Shown: positions 8,353-16,676, counted from the first letter of the stretch. The stretch: DNA of 64,000 nucleotides from Clostridium_AD estertheticum_D (GCF_018861295.1 NZ_JAHLDM010000005.1:151460-215459); one strand, 5' to 3'. Translations and numbers: made by a program. Notes: generated by a model from the letters alone, not told the origin.

Positions 8353-9789
8353 TTAATAAGCTCTTCCCCAGATAACATTCGCTTTAGCTGGTTTACCACA
8401 ACATAAGCAAACACCTGCATCCTCTGGTTGATCAAATGGCATACATCTAGATGATGCGCCAGCAACTTCTTTTACTTTTTCCTCGCAAGCGAGGTCTCCA
8501 CACCAAGGGGCATTAACAAAACCTAAGGTCTTATCAAGAATTTCTTTTAATTCTTCAACAGTTTTTGCACTAAAGGTTCTAATATTTTGTGCATCGCTAG
8601 CTTTTTCAAAGAGAGATTTTTGAATATCAATTAGAAGTTCTGGAATTTTTGATTCTAGTTCATCCATAGGAACAAATAATTTTTCACGGGTATCTCGCCT
8701 TACTAGGACTACTTGATTTTTTTCTATATCTTTTGGTCCAACTTCAAGCCTAAGTGGAACACCTTTCATTTCATATTCACTGAATTTCCATCCAGGCATT
8801 TTATCGCTAATATCTATTTTTACTCTGGCAACTTTTGATAACATATTCTTAAGTTCTGTTGCTTTTTCAATTACGCCTTCTTTATGTTGTGCAACTGGCA
8901 CGATCATAAGTTGAATTGGAGCTATAGCTGGTGGAAGTATTAGACCATTATCGTCACCATGAACCATAATTAAAGCACCTATAAGTCTTGTAGACATTCC
9001 CCAAGAAGTTTGGTGAACATAAGCAAGTTTACCAGTTTTATCTGAATACTGGATGCTAAAAGCTTTTGCAAAACCATCGCCAAAATTATGAGAGGTTCCA
9101 CATTGTAGTGCTTTACCATCATGCATTAAACTTTCAATTGTGTAAGTTTCATTTGCTCCAGCAAATTTTTCTTTTTCTGTTTTTTTACCTTTTATAACTG
9201 GAATAGCAAGGGTTTCTTCGCAAAATTTAGCGTATATATTAAGCATTTTAAGAGTTTCTTCTTTTGCTTCTTCCTCAGTTGCATGTGCGGTATGGCCTTC
9301 TTGCCATAAAAATTCTGAACTCCTAAGGAAAGGTCTTGTGGTTTTTTCCCATCGTACTACAGAACACCATTGATTATATAATTTAGGAAGATCGTTGTAC
9401 GATTGAATTATTTTTGAATAGTGATCACAAAATAATGTTTCGGAAGTAGGTCTTACGCAAAGCCTTTCTGCGAGTAGTTCATCACCTCCGTGTGTTACCC
9501 AAGCAACCTCTGGAGCAAAGCCCTTAACGTGGTCTTTTTCCTTTTCAAGTAAGCTCTCAGGAATGAACATTGGCATATATACATTTTCATGTCCTGTATC
9601 TTTAAACATTTGATCCAATATTTTTTGAATGTTTTCCCATATTGCATAACCATAAGGTCTGATTACCATGCAACCTCTAACGCTAGCATAATCAGCAAGT
9701 TCTGCTTTTTTTACAATGTCGGTATACCATTTTGCAAAATCTTCTTCCATAGAGGTAATCGATTCTACGAATTTCTTTCCTTTTGCCAT
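8353..9789 (-). CDS. proS: Prolyl-tRNA synthetase, archaeal/eukaryal-like type
   Basis: 478 residues, the short class II form without the bacterial editing insertion. It charges tRNA-Pro with proline in the cytoplasm. Motif 2 is visible as RPFLRSSEFLWQEGH, and motif 3 as GVPLRLEVGPKD downstream. The C-terminal domain contains a cysteine zinc site (CGDLACEEK, then CLCCGK) and ends with a tyrosine, as in the archaeal-like group. The ATG follows AGGAGG by 8 bases. The 5' leader is a T-box riboswitch, so expression should rise when uncharged tRNA-Pro accumulates. Clostridia commonly carry this ProS type. Confidence 0.96.
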   Translation of the reverse strand: MAKGKKFVESITSMEEDFAKWYTDIVKKAELADYASVRGCMVIRPYGYAIWENIQKILDQMFKDTGHENVYMPMFIPESLLEKEKDHVKGFAPEVAWVTHGGDELLAERLCVRPTSETLFCDHYSKIIQSYNDLPKLYNQWCSVVRWEKTTRPFLRSSEFLWQEGHTAHATEEEAKEETLKMLNIYAKFCEETLAIPVIKGKKTEKEKFAGANETYTIESLMHDGKALQCGTSHNFGDGFAKAFSIQYSDKTGKLAYVHQTSWGMSTRLIGALIMVHGDDNGLILPPAIAPIQLMIVPVAQHKEGVIEKATELKNMLSKVARVKIDISDKMPGWKFSEYEMKGVPLRLEVGPKDIEKNQVVLVRRDTREKLFVPMDELESKIPELLIDIQKSLFEKASDAQNIRTFSAKTVEELKEILDKTLGFVNAPWCGDLACEEKVKEVAGASSRCMPFDQPEDAGVCLCCGKPAKANVIWGRAY

Positions 9790-9830
9790 AATTATTTTCC
9801 TCCTGTTTAATAAAAAATTTAAAATAAATA

Positions 9831-9977
9831 CAAAAAAACTCGCATCCCGAAAAGGGACCGAGTATTACCTGCGGCACCACCCTAGTTGATATAAAAAAAT
9901 AGCTACGAAAAGATCTAATTTCTATTAATACTTTTCGTTCTATTGGGCATATTTACTTCTAATAATAGGGCACTTTA
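9831..9977 (-). promoter_or_regulatory. T-box riboswitch of proS, compact form
   Basis: On the - strand the T-box sequence AGGGTGGTGCCGCAG (9868-9883) is followed by a terminator hairpin, ACTCGGTCCC paired with GGGATGCGAGT and a T run. TGGT would pair with the ACCA 3' end of tRNA-Pro. Only about 94 bases separate the predicted start site from the T-box sequence. This leaves room for a very short Stem I (CTATT...AATAG) and one hairpin, ACGAAAAG...CTTTTCGT. The bases GCCCA in the 3' side of the short stem offer CCC as a proline specifier codon followed by a purine (9945-9947). Confidence 0.85.
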
Positions 9978-9983
9978 AAATTA

Positions 9984-10012
9984 ATCATAGAATAAAAATA
10001 ATCATATGTCAA
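9984..10012 (-). promoter_or_regulatory. Sigma-A promoter of the proS T-box leader
   Basis: On the - strand, a perfect TTGACA and TATGAT are separated by 17 bases. The start site should be near 9977. Confidence 0.85.
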
Positions 10013-10042
10013 GAAACAATTCGTGATTATTCTTAATATCTA

Positions 10043-11386
10043 TTAAGTGTTTTTAGTGCTCCTATTATAAAGCAAAGAGAATATTATAATCCCAATTATA
10101 GAAATAAGAAAACATTCTTTATAATATAAGATAATGAAGTCTCCATTAAAGGTACATTTAACTATAGCATTAGATGCTACATTATAACATCTTTCTATGG
10201 CAGTTAAACTTATATGAGCATAAGTATCTTTTGGTGTGTGTATACGCGTCATATCATTGTCACAAAATGTTATAGCGTCAATATTTTGCTTCCTAAAGCT
10301 CTCGTGGTCACTTGCATCTTCAAAAAGATAATTGAAAAAGATTTTTTCGCTTTCACATGTCTTTGAAATTGATTTTATAAAAGGCGTTTTAGTTGTATCA
10401 TTTTTTGACCCCATGATGCATAGAGGTATAGGATTATTACTTCCAATCATGTCGAAATTAAAAACTTTACTATTTTTTATATAAGCTTTATATTTTGTGA
10501 TAAATTGAGATGAACCTAAGCAACCGAATTCTTCTGCATTAAAGCCTATGAAAAGAATGCTACGATTTGGTTTGCCAAGTGAAGTTAAGTACTTGCTCAT
10601 TTCTAGCATAAAAGAAAGTCCGGATGCATTATCTAGAGCTCCATTATATATAGTACCATTTAAATCTGTGCCTATATGATCAAAGTGCGCGGAAATGATT
10701 ATTGGAGGACTAGATGTGTCCGTGCCTTCTAAATAGCCCATAACATTACTTACAGTGGTTTCAGAGACCTCATATGGAACAAAGCAATCGACTATATTAT
10801 CTTTGCCTATTAAATCTTTAAGTCTTGTAAGGGATTGCTTAGTGACCATAATATACATGTTGTACTTTGATCCACTAATAAAAGAACTTCTAAAAGATAA
10901 ATCATTGTTAGGGGGAACAAACAATATGAACGGGCCGTCCGCTGTACTTACTTTTATGTAGTTATTATTTATTTCGGTAACATTAGCTTTGTTAAAGGTT
11001 AAATGATTTGTTCGAAAGTTTACCATATCTTCTTTGAAATCCTTGCTATAAACAAAATCTTTTATTAAAATTCCGTCTTTACCGGATACTTTTAAATATG
11101 GACTACCTTTAATTGTTTTAGGATACTTTACCTTGAAGTTTTGAAGTTCATTACCTTTATAAGGTTTTAATCCGCTCTTTTTCAATTCGGTGTTAATGTA
11201 TGTAGCGATTTCTTGATTTTCTAAAGTGCCAGGCAATCTACCTTTAAATTGGTCGGATGAAATATACTTTATATTTTGGTCTACATTTGTAGGATTGAAC
11301 CTGTATAAGGTATAATACATATGCGCACTATAAAATAATAATAAAAGACAAAATATTAAAAAAAACAAACTAATTAGTTTTTTCAT
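10043..11386 (-). CDS. Membrane-anchored M28 family metallopeptidase
   Basis: 447 residues. The N-terminal hydrophobic segment (about 3-25) is probably an uncleaved anchor, and a second one near the C-terminus (about 417-438) may return the chain to the membrane. The central domain carries the two-zinc M28 aminopeptidase motifs in order: SAHFDHIGTD (His, Asp), GALDNASG (bridging Asp), NAEEFGCLG (catalytic Glu-Glu), FNFDMIG (Asp) and a late His in the EDASDHESF region. It is expected to release amino acids from extracellular peptides. The ATG follows AGGAGAAATTT. Substrate specificity is not visible. It lies upstream of the proS leader but proS has its own promoter. Confidence 0.88.
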   Translation of the reverse strand: MKKLISLFFLIFCLLLLFYSAHMYYTLYRFNPTNVDQNIKYISSDQFKGRLPGTLENQEIATYINTELKKSGLKPYKGNELQNFKVKYPKTIKGSPYLKVSGKDGILIKDFVYSKDFKEDMVNFRTNHLTFNKANVTEINNNYIKVSTADGPFILFVPPNNDLSFRSSFISGSKYNMYIMVTKQSLTRLKDLIGKDNIVDCFVPYEVSETTVSNVMGYLEGTDTSSPPIIISAHFDHIGTDLNGTIYNGALDNASGLSFMLEMSKYLTSLGKPNRSILFIGFNAEEFGCLGSSQFITKYKAYIKNSKVFNFDMIGSNNPIPLCIMGSKNDTTKTPFIKSISKTCESEKIFFNYLFEDASDHESFRKQNIDAITFCDNDMTRIHTPKDTYAHISLTAIERCYNVASNAIVKCTFNGDFIILYYKECFLISIIGIIIFSLLYNRSTKNT

Positions 11387-11502
11387 AAATTTCTCCTAAA
11401 AATTTCTATATTCTATATAGATATGCGGGTAGAAATCGTGGTATGATTAAATAAGTTAATTTTAGCTGTTTAAGCTTAAAAATATAAATTATGTGAGGAG
11501 GA

Positions 11503-11580
11503 TTGGCTATTAGTCATAAGATAATAAATAAACTAACATACAGATTGATATTTATTTTGTTTATGATGATTTGTAGGTAG
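11503..11580 (+). CDS. Candidate 25-residue leader peptide upstream of tex
   Basis: A TTG codon at 11503 follows the excellent site GTGAGGAGG by about 3-5 bases. It opens a 25-codon frame (MAISHKIINKLTYRL, then a hydrophobic tail ending CR) with its stop 9 bases before the tex ATG. A hydrophobic, slightly basic peptide could be a leader peptide or small membrane protein. Alternatively the purine-rich site could be a decayed tex start. Nothing but the ribosome binding site and the spacing supports translation. Confidence 0.35.
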   Translation: MAISHKIINKLTYRLIFILFMMICR

Positions 11581-11589
11581 CCAAAAAAT

Positions 11590-13752
11590 ATGGAGAATAT
11601 AAATAGTAGATTAATTAAAGAGTTTGCAATAACTATGGAGCAGGCGGAAAGTGTAATTCAATTATTAGATGAGGGGAATACAGTTCCTTTTATAGCTAGA
11701 TATAGAAAAGAGAGAACTGGTGGACTTGATGATATAATACTTAGAAATTTCACAGAGAGACTAATATATCTTAGAAATTTAGAGGAAAGAAAAGCGGATG
11801 TAATACGTCTTATAGGTGAACAAGAAAAACTGACTGAAGAAATTGAAAAATCAATAAATAAATCTGAGACGCTTACAGAAATAGAGGATATATATAGACC
11901 ATATAAGCCTAAAAAAAGAACAAGAGCTATAATTGCAATAGAAAAGGGTCTTAAGCCACTGGCAGAAACTATTTTTAGTGGTGAATTTAAAGGTGATATA
12001 AATGAGTATGCAGAGGGGTTTGCAAACGAAGATAAATTAGTGAGTAATGCTTTAGATGCACTTGCGGGTGCTGGCGACATAATAAGTGAAATGATTTCAG
12101 ATGAAGCTGATTATAGAAAGTGGATTAGGGGCCAAGTACATAACTTTGGAAGCGTAGAAACTAAGGGAAGTTCTGAGGAAACTACTCCATTTGAAATGTA
12201 TTATGAGTATAAAGAAGGAATTAAAACTATACCGCCACATAGAATTCTTGCTATTAATAGAGGGGAGAAAAGTAAGATACTTTCTGTGAAAATTAAGGCT
12301 GATAATGATAAAATTATTGATTATTTAAGAAATAAATGCTTAAAGGGTAATAGTGAAACAGATAAATTTATAGAACTAAGTATAATTGATTCTGTAAAAA
12401 GACTTATATTCCCATCAATTGAGAGAGAAATAAGATCTGAATTAACAGAAAAGGGTGAAATAGGAGCAATAGATATATTTAAAGCTAATTTGAAGGCTTT
12501 ATTAATGCAGTCACCTATAAAAGGGAAAGTGGTGCTAGGTTTTGATCCTGGATTTAGAACTGGGTGTAAAATAGCAGTGCTTGATGAGACAGGTAAGGTT
12601 TTAGATATTGCTACGGTATATGCGACTGCTGGTAGTCAGGATGGCGTTAAAAAATCTATAGCTATTATTAAAGATTTAGTAATTAAAGATAATGTAGAAG
12701 TAGTGTCACTTGGTAATGGAACGGCTAGTCGTGAATCAGAAGAAATATTAGCCCAAATTATTACAGAACTTAAGCAGGAATGTTCAAGAGATTTGTACTA
12801 TGTTATAGTATCAGAAGCAGGAGCATCAGTGTATTCAGCGTCAGAGCTTGCATCTAAAGAATATCCAGACATAGATGTATCAATTAGAGGAGCTATTTCC
12901 ATTGGCAGAAGGCTTCAAGATCCATTAGTAGAACTTGTAAAAATCGATCCTAAAGCTATTGGGGTTGGTCAATATCAACATGATGTAGCACCTAAGAAAC
13001 TTGATGAATCCTTAAAAGGAGTTGTTGAGGATTGTGTTAATGCTGTTGGTGTAGATCTTAATATTGCAACGCCTGCACTTCTTGCATACATATCGGGAAT
13101 AAATGCTGCTATTGCTCAAAATATTGTAGCATATAGAGAAGAAAATGGTAAGTTCAAGGCTAGGAAAGAATTGTTAAAGGTTAAAAGACTCGGGGCAAAG
13201 GCATATGAACAATGCGCAGGCTTTCTAAGAGTTATGGAGAGTAATGAATTTTTAGATAACACTTCAATTCATCCCGAGTCTTATAATGCTACTAAAAAAT
13301 TATTGGATTTTTTAAACTATACAAAAGAAGATCTTAAATCTTTAAATTTCAAGGATATGGATGAGAGGATAAAAGACATTAATTTTAATGAACTTGCATT
13401 AAAATTAGAAACAGGTGCTCCAACTCTTAGAGATATTATTAAAGAAATTAAAAAGCCAGGTAGAGATCCAAGAGAGGAATTACCAAAACCAATATTAAAG
13501 ACAGGTGTAGTTCAAATGAAGGATCTTAAACCAGGCATGAAACTTATGGGGACAGTTAGGAATGTATCTGATTTTGGCGCATTCGTTGATATTGGAGTTC
13601 ATCAAGACGGATTAGTGCATATAAGTCAACTATCAGATAAATTTGTAAAACATCCATTAGATGTGGTTAGTGTTGGAGATATAGTAGAAGTTAGCGTAAT
13701 TGAAGTTGATGAGAAAAGAAAAAGAATATCATTATCAATGAAAAATCAGTAA
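11590..13752 (+). CDS. tex: Tex-family S1 RNA-binding transcription accessory protein
   Basis: 720 residues, close to the usual length for Tex. In order it has the N-terminal helical Tex region (ITMEQAESVIQLLDEGNTVPFIARYRKE), a YqgF/RNase H-like fold (GFDPGFRTGCKIAVLD), helix-hairpin-helix motifs (LKVKRLGAKAYEQCAGFLR) and a C-terminal S1 domain (about 645-718, GTVRNVSDFGAFVDIGVHQDG). The protein binds nucleic acid and associates with transcription and RNA handling, and the YqgF-like domain is usually considered catalytically inactive. It is preceded by a possible small leader ORF, and the FMN riboswitch of ribU starts about 60 bases after the stop. Confidence 0.96.
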   Translation: MENINSRLIKEFAITMEQAESVIQLLDEGNTVPFIARYRKERTGGLDDIILRNFTERLIYLRNLEERKADVIRLIGEQEKLTEEIEKSINKSETLTEIEDIYRPYKPKKRTRAIIAIEKGLKPLAETIFSGEFKGDINEYAEGFANEDKLVSNALDALAGAGDIISEMISDEADYRKWIRGQVHNFGSVETKGSSEETTPFEMYYEYKEGIKTIPPHRILAINRGEKSKILSVKIKADNDKIIDYLRNKCLKGNSETDKFIELSIIDSVKRLIFPSIEREIRSELTEKGEIGAIDIFKANLKALLMQSPIKGKVVLGFDPGFRTGCKIAVLDETGKVLDIATVYATAGSQDGVKKSIAIIKDLVIKDNVEVVSLGNGTASRESEEILAQIITELKQECSRDLYYVIVSEAGASVYSASELASKEYPDIDVSIRGAISIGRRLQDPLVELVKIDPKAIGVGQYQHDVAPKKLDESLKGVVEDCVNAVGVDLNIATPALLAYISGINAAIAQNIVAYREENGKFKARKELLKVKRLGAKAYEQCAGFLRVMESNEFLDNTSIHPESYNATKKLLDFLNYTKEDLKSLNFKDMDERIKDINFNELALKLETGAPTLRDIIKEIKKPGRDPREELPKPILKTGVVQMKDLKPGMKLMGTVRNVSDFGAFVDIGVHQDGLVHISQLSDKFVKHPLDVVSVGDIVEVSVIEVDEKRKRISLSMKNQ

Positions 13753-13814
13753 TGAATATCTTGCTTTTTTTGTAAAACGTGTATATAATCAAATTATAAA
13801 ATAAAATTTAATAA

Positions 13815-13985
13815 TCTTCAGGGCGGGGCGAAGTTCCCCACCGGCGGTAAAGCCCGCGAGCCGTAAAGGCAGATTCGGTTTAATGACATTTTGGAAGGCG
13901 TTTTTCCTTCCAAAGTCATTAACACAGCACCTTTAGGTGCTGATCAGATCCCGAAGCCGACAGTAAAGTCTGGATAAAAGAAGAT
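13815..13985 (+). promoter_or_regulatory. FMN riboswitch (RFN element)
   Basis: The conserved RFN blocks are present in order: TCTTCAGGGCGGGGCGAAG, CCCCACCGGCGGTAAAGCC, GCGAGCCGTAAAGGC, then GATCAGATCCCGAAGCCG and ACAGTAAAGTCTGGAT. FMN binding should favour the terminator at 14003-14034 and reduce ribU expression. The variable arm (13880-13922) is not generic: it matches the stem of the family 1 repeats at 16677 and 22769, including a 2-base AT bulge. Confidence 0.97.
13880..13922 (+). repeat. Family 1 repeat stem inside the FMN riboswitch
   Basis: TTAATGAC-AT-TTTGGAAGG pairs with CCTTCCAAA-GTCATTAA around the loop CGTTTTT. The same stem, with paired substitutions and the same AT bulge, forms the free repeats at 22769-22902 and, on the - strand, 16677-16774. 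Here it replaces the variable stem-loop of the RFN element. Confidence 0.7.
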
Positions 13986-14002
13986 GTGATATATGTGAAT
14001 TC

Positions 14003-14034
14003 GCCCTGATATAGTTATATATCAGGGCTTTTAT
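14003..14034 (+). terminator. Riboswitch-controlled terminator before ribU
   Basis: An 11-bp stem, GCCCTGATATA with TATATCAGGGC, followed by a T-rich tail, between the RFN element and the ribU start. Confidence 0.85.
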
Positions 14035-14077
14035 TATATCCATCCCTTAAAGATATATTTAAATAGGGGGTATAAAA

Positions 14078-14707
14078 ATGAGAGACGAAAAACTTATTAA
14101 AATGATCAAAATTTCACTTTTAGCTGTTATAGCTTTTCTTTTAATGTACATTGAATTACCAATACCTATATTTCCTACATTCCTAAAAATAGATATTAGT
14201 GACTTACCAGCGCTTTTAGGGGCATTTGCATTAGGGCCAATAGCAGGAGTTATTATTGAACTTGTTAAAAATATATTACATGGAGTGTTTGCAAGTAGTA
14301 CTGCGCTAGTAGGAGAATTCGCAAATTTCCTAGTAGGTTCATGTTTAGTATTAGTTTCTGGGTATATATATAAGATTCGTAAAAGTAAGGGTGGAGCCAT
14401 TGTTGGATTGCTAATAGGAACAATTGTTATGTCAATTTTTGCATCGATATTAAACTATTTTGTTATATTACCTTTATATGAGTCGGTATTAAAATTCCCA
14501 ATAACTGGCATTATAGCGGCGGGATCAAAAATAAACCATAACATTACAAATTTAAATTCTTTTGTTGTTTGGATGATTCTTCCTTTTAATATTCTTAAAG
14601 GAATAGTATTATCTGGAATGACTTTAGCCTTATATAAGAGTGTTTCTCCTATGCTTCATAAAGAACACATAGAAAGTAAATACAGAAGTAAACAACAGAA
14701 TTATTAA
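14078..14707 (+). CDS. ribU: Riboflavin ECF transporter substrate-binding subunit RibU
   Basis: 209 residues with about six membrane helices. RibU is the S-component that binds riboflavin and works with the shared EcfAA'T energy module to import it. The sequence IFPTFLKIDISDLPALLGAF and GVIIELVKNILHGV are typical of the family. The FMN riboswitch in its leader confirms the flavin role. The ATG follows GGGGG (TAGGGGGTATAAAA). It is transcribed alone, ending at a strong hairpin. The energising Ecf subunits are not in the window. Confidence 0.95.
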   Translation: MRDEKLIKMIKISLLAVIAFLLMYIELPIPIFPTFLKIDISDLPALLGAFALGPIAGVIIELVKNILHGVFASSTALVGEFANFLVGSCLVLVSGYIYKIRKSKGGAIVGLLIGTIVMSIFASILNYFVILPLYESVLKFPITGIIAAGSKINHNITNLNSFVVWMILPFNILKGIVLSGMTLALYKSVSPMLHKEHIESKYRSKQQNY

Positions 14708-14709
14708 TA

Positions 14710-14753
14710 GAAATACAAAAGACTAGCATTTATTTGCTAGTCTTTTGTATTTC
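14710..14753. terminator. Terminator of ribU
   Basis: A 19-bp perfect stem, GAAATACAAAAGACTAGCA with TGCTAGTCTTTTGTATTTC. The symmetrical A/T arms would allow use from both sides. Confidence 0.9.
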
Positions 14754-14781
14754 TACCTACTATATAGATATGCATAGCAGT

Positions 14782-15016
14782 ATGAACTTTCTCCGAAAGT
14801 GACTCCAAATAAGAAGAGCAGAAACAATTGGAATTCCATTTAAAATTCTTCTTTTGTAGGTAAAAATTCTCGTGAGACTTCCTGAAAGGAAGGCTAGCGA
14901 ACCGGCTGCAAGCCGAATGTGAGCGTTAGAGAATTTTTACTTACAAAAGATTAGAATTTCTTAATGAAATTTCATGTTTCAAGCTCTTATTTGGAGTCGC
15001 GCAGGAGAAACTTCAT
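14782..15016. repeat. Family 2 foldback repeat, copy 1
   Basis: A 235-bp element with imperfect terminal inverted repeats: ATGAACTTTCTCC at the left and the complement of ATGAAGTTTCTCC at the right, then GACTCCAAATAAGA on both arms. Inner arms (AATTCTTCTTTTGTA and TACAAAAGATTAGAATT, AAAATTCTC and GAGAATTTT) close a core at about 14865-14938. The core has hairpins CTTCCTgaaAGGAAG and CGGCTgcaAGCCG and the blocks CTAGCGAAC and CGAATGTGAGCGTTAGAG. It lies between convergent ribU and rimI. Copy 2 is at 59748-59988. No transposase ORF is present. Confidence 0.75.
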
Positions 15017-15462
15017 AGGTTACGATTCCACATGATTACAGCATCTTCGCCGTTGTCTTCGTAATAATTACGCCTTAAACCTTCTTGCTGAAAACCATAT
15101 TTTTCATATAAGTTTATAGCAATAAAATTTGAACTTCTAACTTCTAAGGTTATTGCAGTAACTTTATGTTTCCTACAAATCCTAAATAAAGCCTCAACAA
15201 TAATATTGCCAGCTCCATTGCCACGAGCCTGGGGGTGAACTGCAATATTAGTTACATGAGCCTCATCTATAATTACCCACATTCCGCCATAACCTACTAT
15301 TGTATTACCTTTTTTTAATACAACATATTTAGCAAACTTATTATCTAGTTCACTTTGGAGTGAGTCTAAGCTCCAGGAAATAGGAAAGCTTAACTCACTA
15401 ATATTGAGTATGGCTTTAATAGATGATTCATCCATTGGGTAAATTTTAAAGTCGTTATTCAT
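15013..15462 (-). CDS. rimI: Ribosomal protein S18-alanine N-acetyltransferase
   Basis: 149 residues, a single GNAT domain. The acetyl-CoA loop is visible as VHPQARGNGAGN, preceded by the HVTNIAV strand and followed by ITLEVRSSNFIAINLYEKYGF. RimI acetylates the N-terminus of ribosomal protein S18 in bacteria. The gene overlaps tsaB by 8 bases, and the tsaE-tsaB-rimI order is common in Firmicutes. Its TGA stop codon lies inside the right terminal repeat of the family 2 element, so insertion of that element may have set the 3' end. Confidence 0.92.
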   Translation of the reverse strand: MNNDFKIYPMDESSIKAILNISELSFPISWSLDSLQSELDNKFAKYVVLKKGNTIVGYGGMWVIIDEAHVTNIAVHPQARGNGAGNIIVEALFRICRKHKVTAITLEVRSSNFIAINLYEKYGFQQEGLRRNYYEDNGEDAVIMWNRNL

Positions 15463-16168
15463 TTTTATTTTGCCTCATCTTTTCTTCATACTCACGCTCA
15501 GCTTGAGGTTTGCGTAGGTAAATAGGGACGGATGCATATATGTCATCAAAAGTTCCATTAGATAAAAGCTTAAGACCTAATTCTCCAAGAGAGGTTGCCT
15601 TAGCTAGATTTAGATGATCCGGTGCAAAAATTACCTTAGGTAAATTTGTTATAAGTTTTTCTTTGAATTTTAAGGTCCCATCTCCTACAAAGGATATGTT
15701 ACAATCCTTATCTTTAAGCATAGTTATTAATTCGTCTATTGATATATTAATGTAGTCACTGATACGATTAAGTTTTTTATCCTCAAAGGTATAAAGAGCG
15801 GTATAAACATTATCTCTTAAGGCATCTAGTATAGGACAAATAATTCCATCCGTATAAGCTAAGTTATATGCTAAAGAATCCAAGGTAGATACGGTCACAA
15901 AGGGCTTATTTGTGCCTTGGCTTAGTCCTTTTATGGTAGCCATACCTATTCTAAGGCCTGTGAAGGAACCGGGTCCCTTTGAGGCTACAAACGCGTCAAT
16001 ATCATCTATGCTCATTTGCGTATTTTTGAATAATTCATCAATTATAGGCATGAGTATTTGGGAATGTTGTTTTTTATAATTAAAGGTTATTTCACCAAGG
16101 ACTTTGTTATCGTCGAGGATTGCACAAGTTGCAGATTGCGTGGCAGAATCTAGACTTAAAATTTTCAT
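15455..16168 (-). CDS. tsaB: tRNA threonylcarbamoyladenosine biosynthesis protein TsaB
   Basis: 237 residues with the ASKHA-type fold. TsaB pairs with TsaD (encoded at 52402) and TsaE to transfer the threonylcarbamoyl group onto A37 of tRNAs reading ANN codons. The N-terminus MKILSLDSATQSATCAIL and the segment FVASKGPGSFTGLRIGMATIKGL are diagnostic. Like other TsaB proteins it lacks the metal-binding histidines of TsaD. It overlaps tsaE by 4 bases and rimI by 8, which points to a translationally coupled operon. Confidence 0.95.
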   Translation of the reverse strand: MKILSLDSATQSATCAILDDNKVLGEITFNYKKQHSQILMPIIDELFKNTQMSIDDIDAFVASKGPGSFTGLRIGMATIKGLSQGTNKPFVTVSTLDSLAYNLAYTDGIICPILDALRDNVYTALYTFEDKKLNRISDYINISIDELITMLKDKDCNISFVGDGTLKFKEKLITNLPKVIFAPDHLNLAKATSLGELGLKLLSNGTFDDIYASVPIYLRKPQAEREYEEKMRQNKNE

Positions 16169-16623
16169 AGTATTATCTCCTTTACATAATCGTATCTTTT
16201 ATCAGAATACTCAATACTGATCTTTCTATAATTATCGCAAAGCTCAGGTAGCTTTTCTATAGTTATGGTTAATTTGTTTGGTGGAATTATTTCTTCAATG
16301 TAATTAGCCCATTCAATAACACTAACTCCATCACTAAATATATATTCATCAAAGCCTATAGCTTCTATTTCATCGGGGTCATTTACTCTGTAGACATCAA
16401 AATGATATAATTTTAATCTTCCAGTATATTCATTTACAATAGTAAAAGTAGGACTTGTAATATTGTCTTTAATATCTAAGCCTTTAGCAATTCCCTTAGT
16501 TAAATGAGTTTTCCCGGTGCCTAAGTCACCAATTAAGCAAATTATGTCACCTGAATTCACAAGTGAGCCTATTAACTCTCCTATTTTATAAGTTTCGTCA
16601 ACTGTAGTTACTATGTATTCCAT
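16165..16623 (-). CDS. tsaE: tRNA threonylcarbamoyladenosine biosynthesis ATPase TsaE
   Basis: About 152 residues. The P-loop is GDLGTGKTHLTKG and a downstream HFDVYR...IGFDEY segment is typical of TsaE. TsaE binds the TsaB-TsaD dimer and its ATP cycle resets the t6A synthase. I chose ATG 16623 because GAGG lies 8 bases upstream and overlaps the alternative GTG at 16632. It is the first gene of the tsaE-tsaB-rimI operon. A family 1 repeat lies about 50 bases upstream, between the gene and its probable promoter. Confidence 0.94.
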   Translation of the reverse strand: MEYIVTTVDETYKIGELIGSLVNSGDIICLIGDLGTGKTHLTKGIAKGLDIKDNITSPTFTIVNEYTGRLKLYHFDVYRVNDPDEIEAIGFDEYIFSDGVSVIEWANYIEEIIPPNKLTITIEKLPELCDNYRKISIEYSDKRYDYVKEIIL

Positions 16624-16676
16624 AAGTTTCACCTCATTAAATATTTTATCCTAAAACATAAAAAAAGAAAAGGGCT

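Noticed and set aside
14059..14400. Reverse-strand ORF over ribU as a gene
   Set aside because: It lacks a ribosome binding site and mirrors ribU codons; other long antisense frames (for example 26012-26347 and 11658-12080) are the same kind of shadow.
14782..15016. Family 2 repeats as complete insertion sequences
   Set aside because: No transposase ORF is present and no clear target duplication is seen; the conserved branched core suggests something else.
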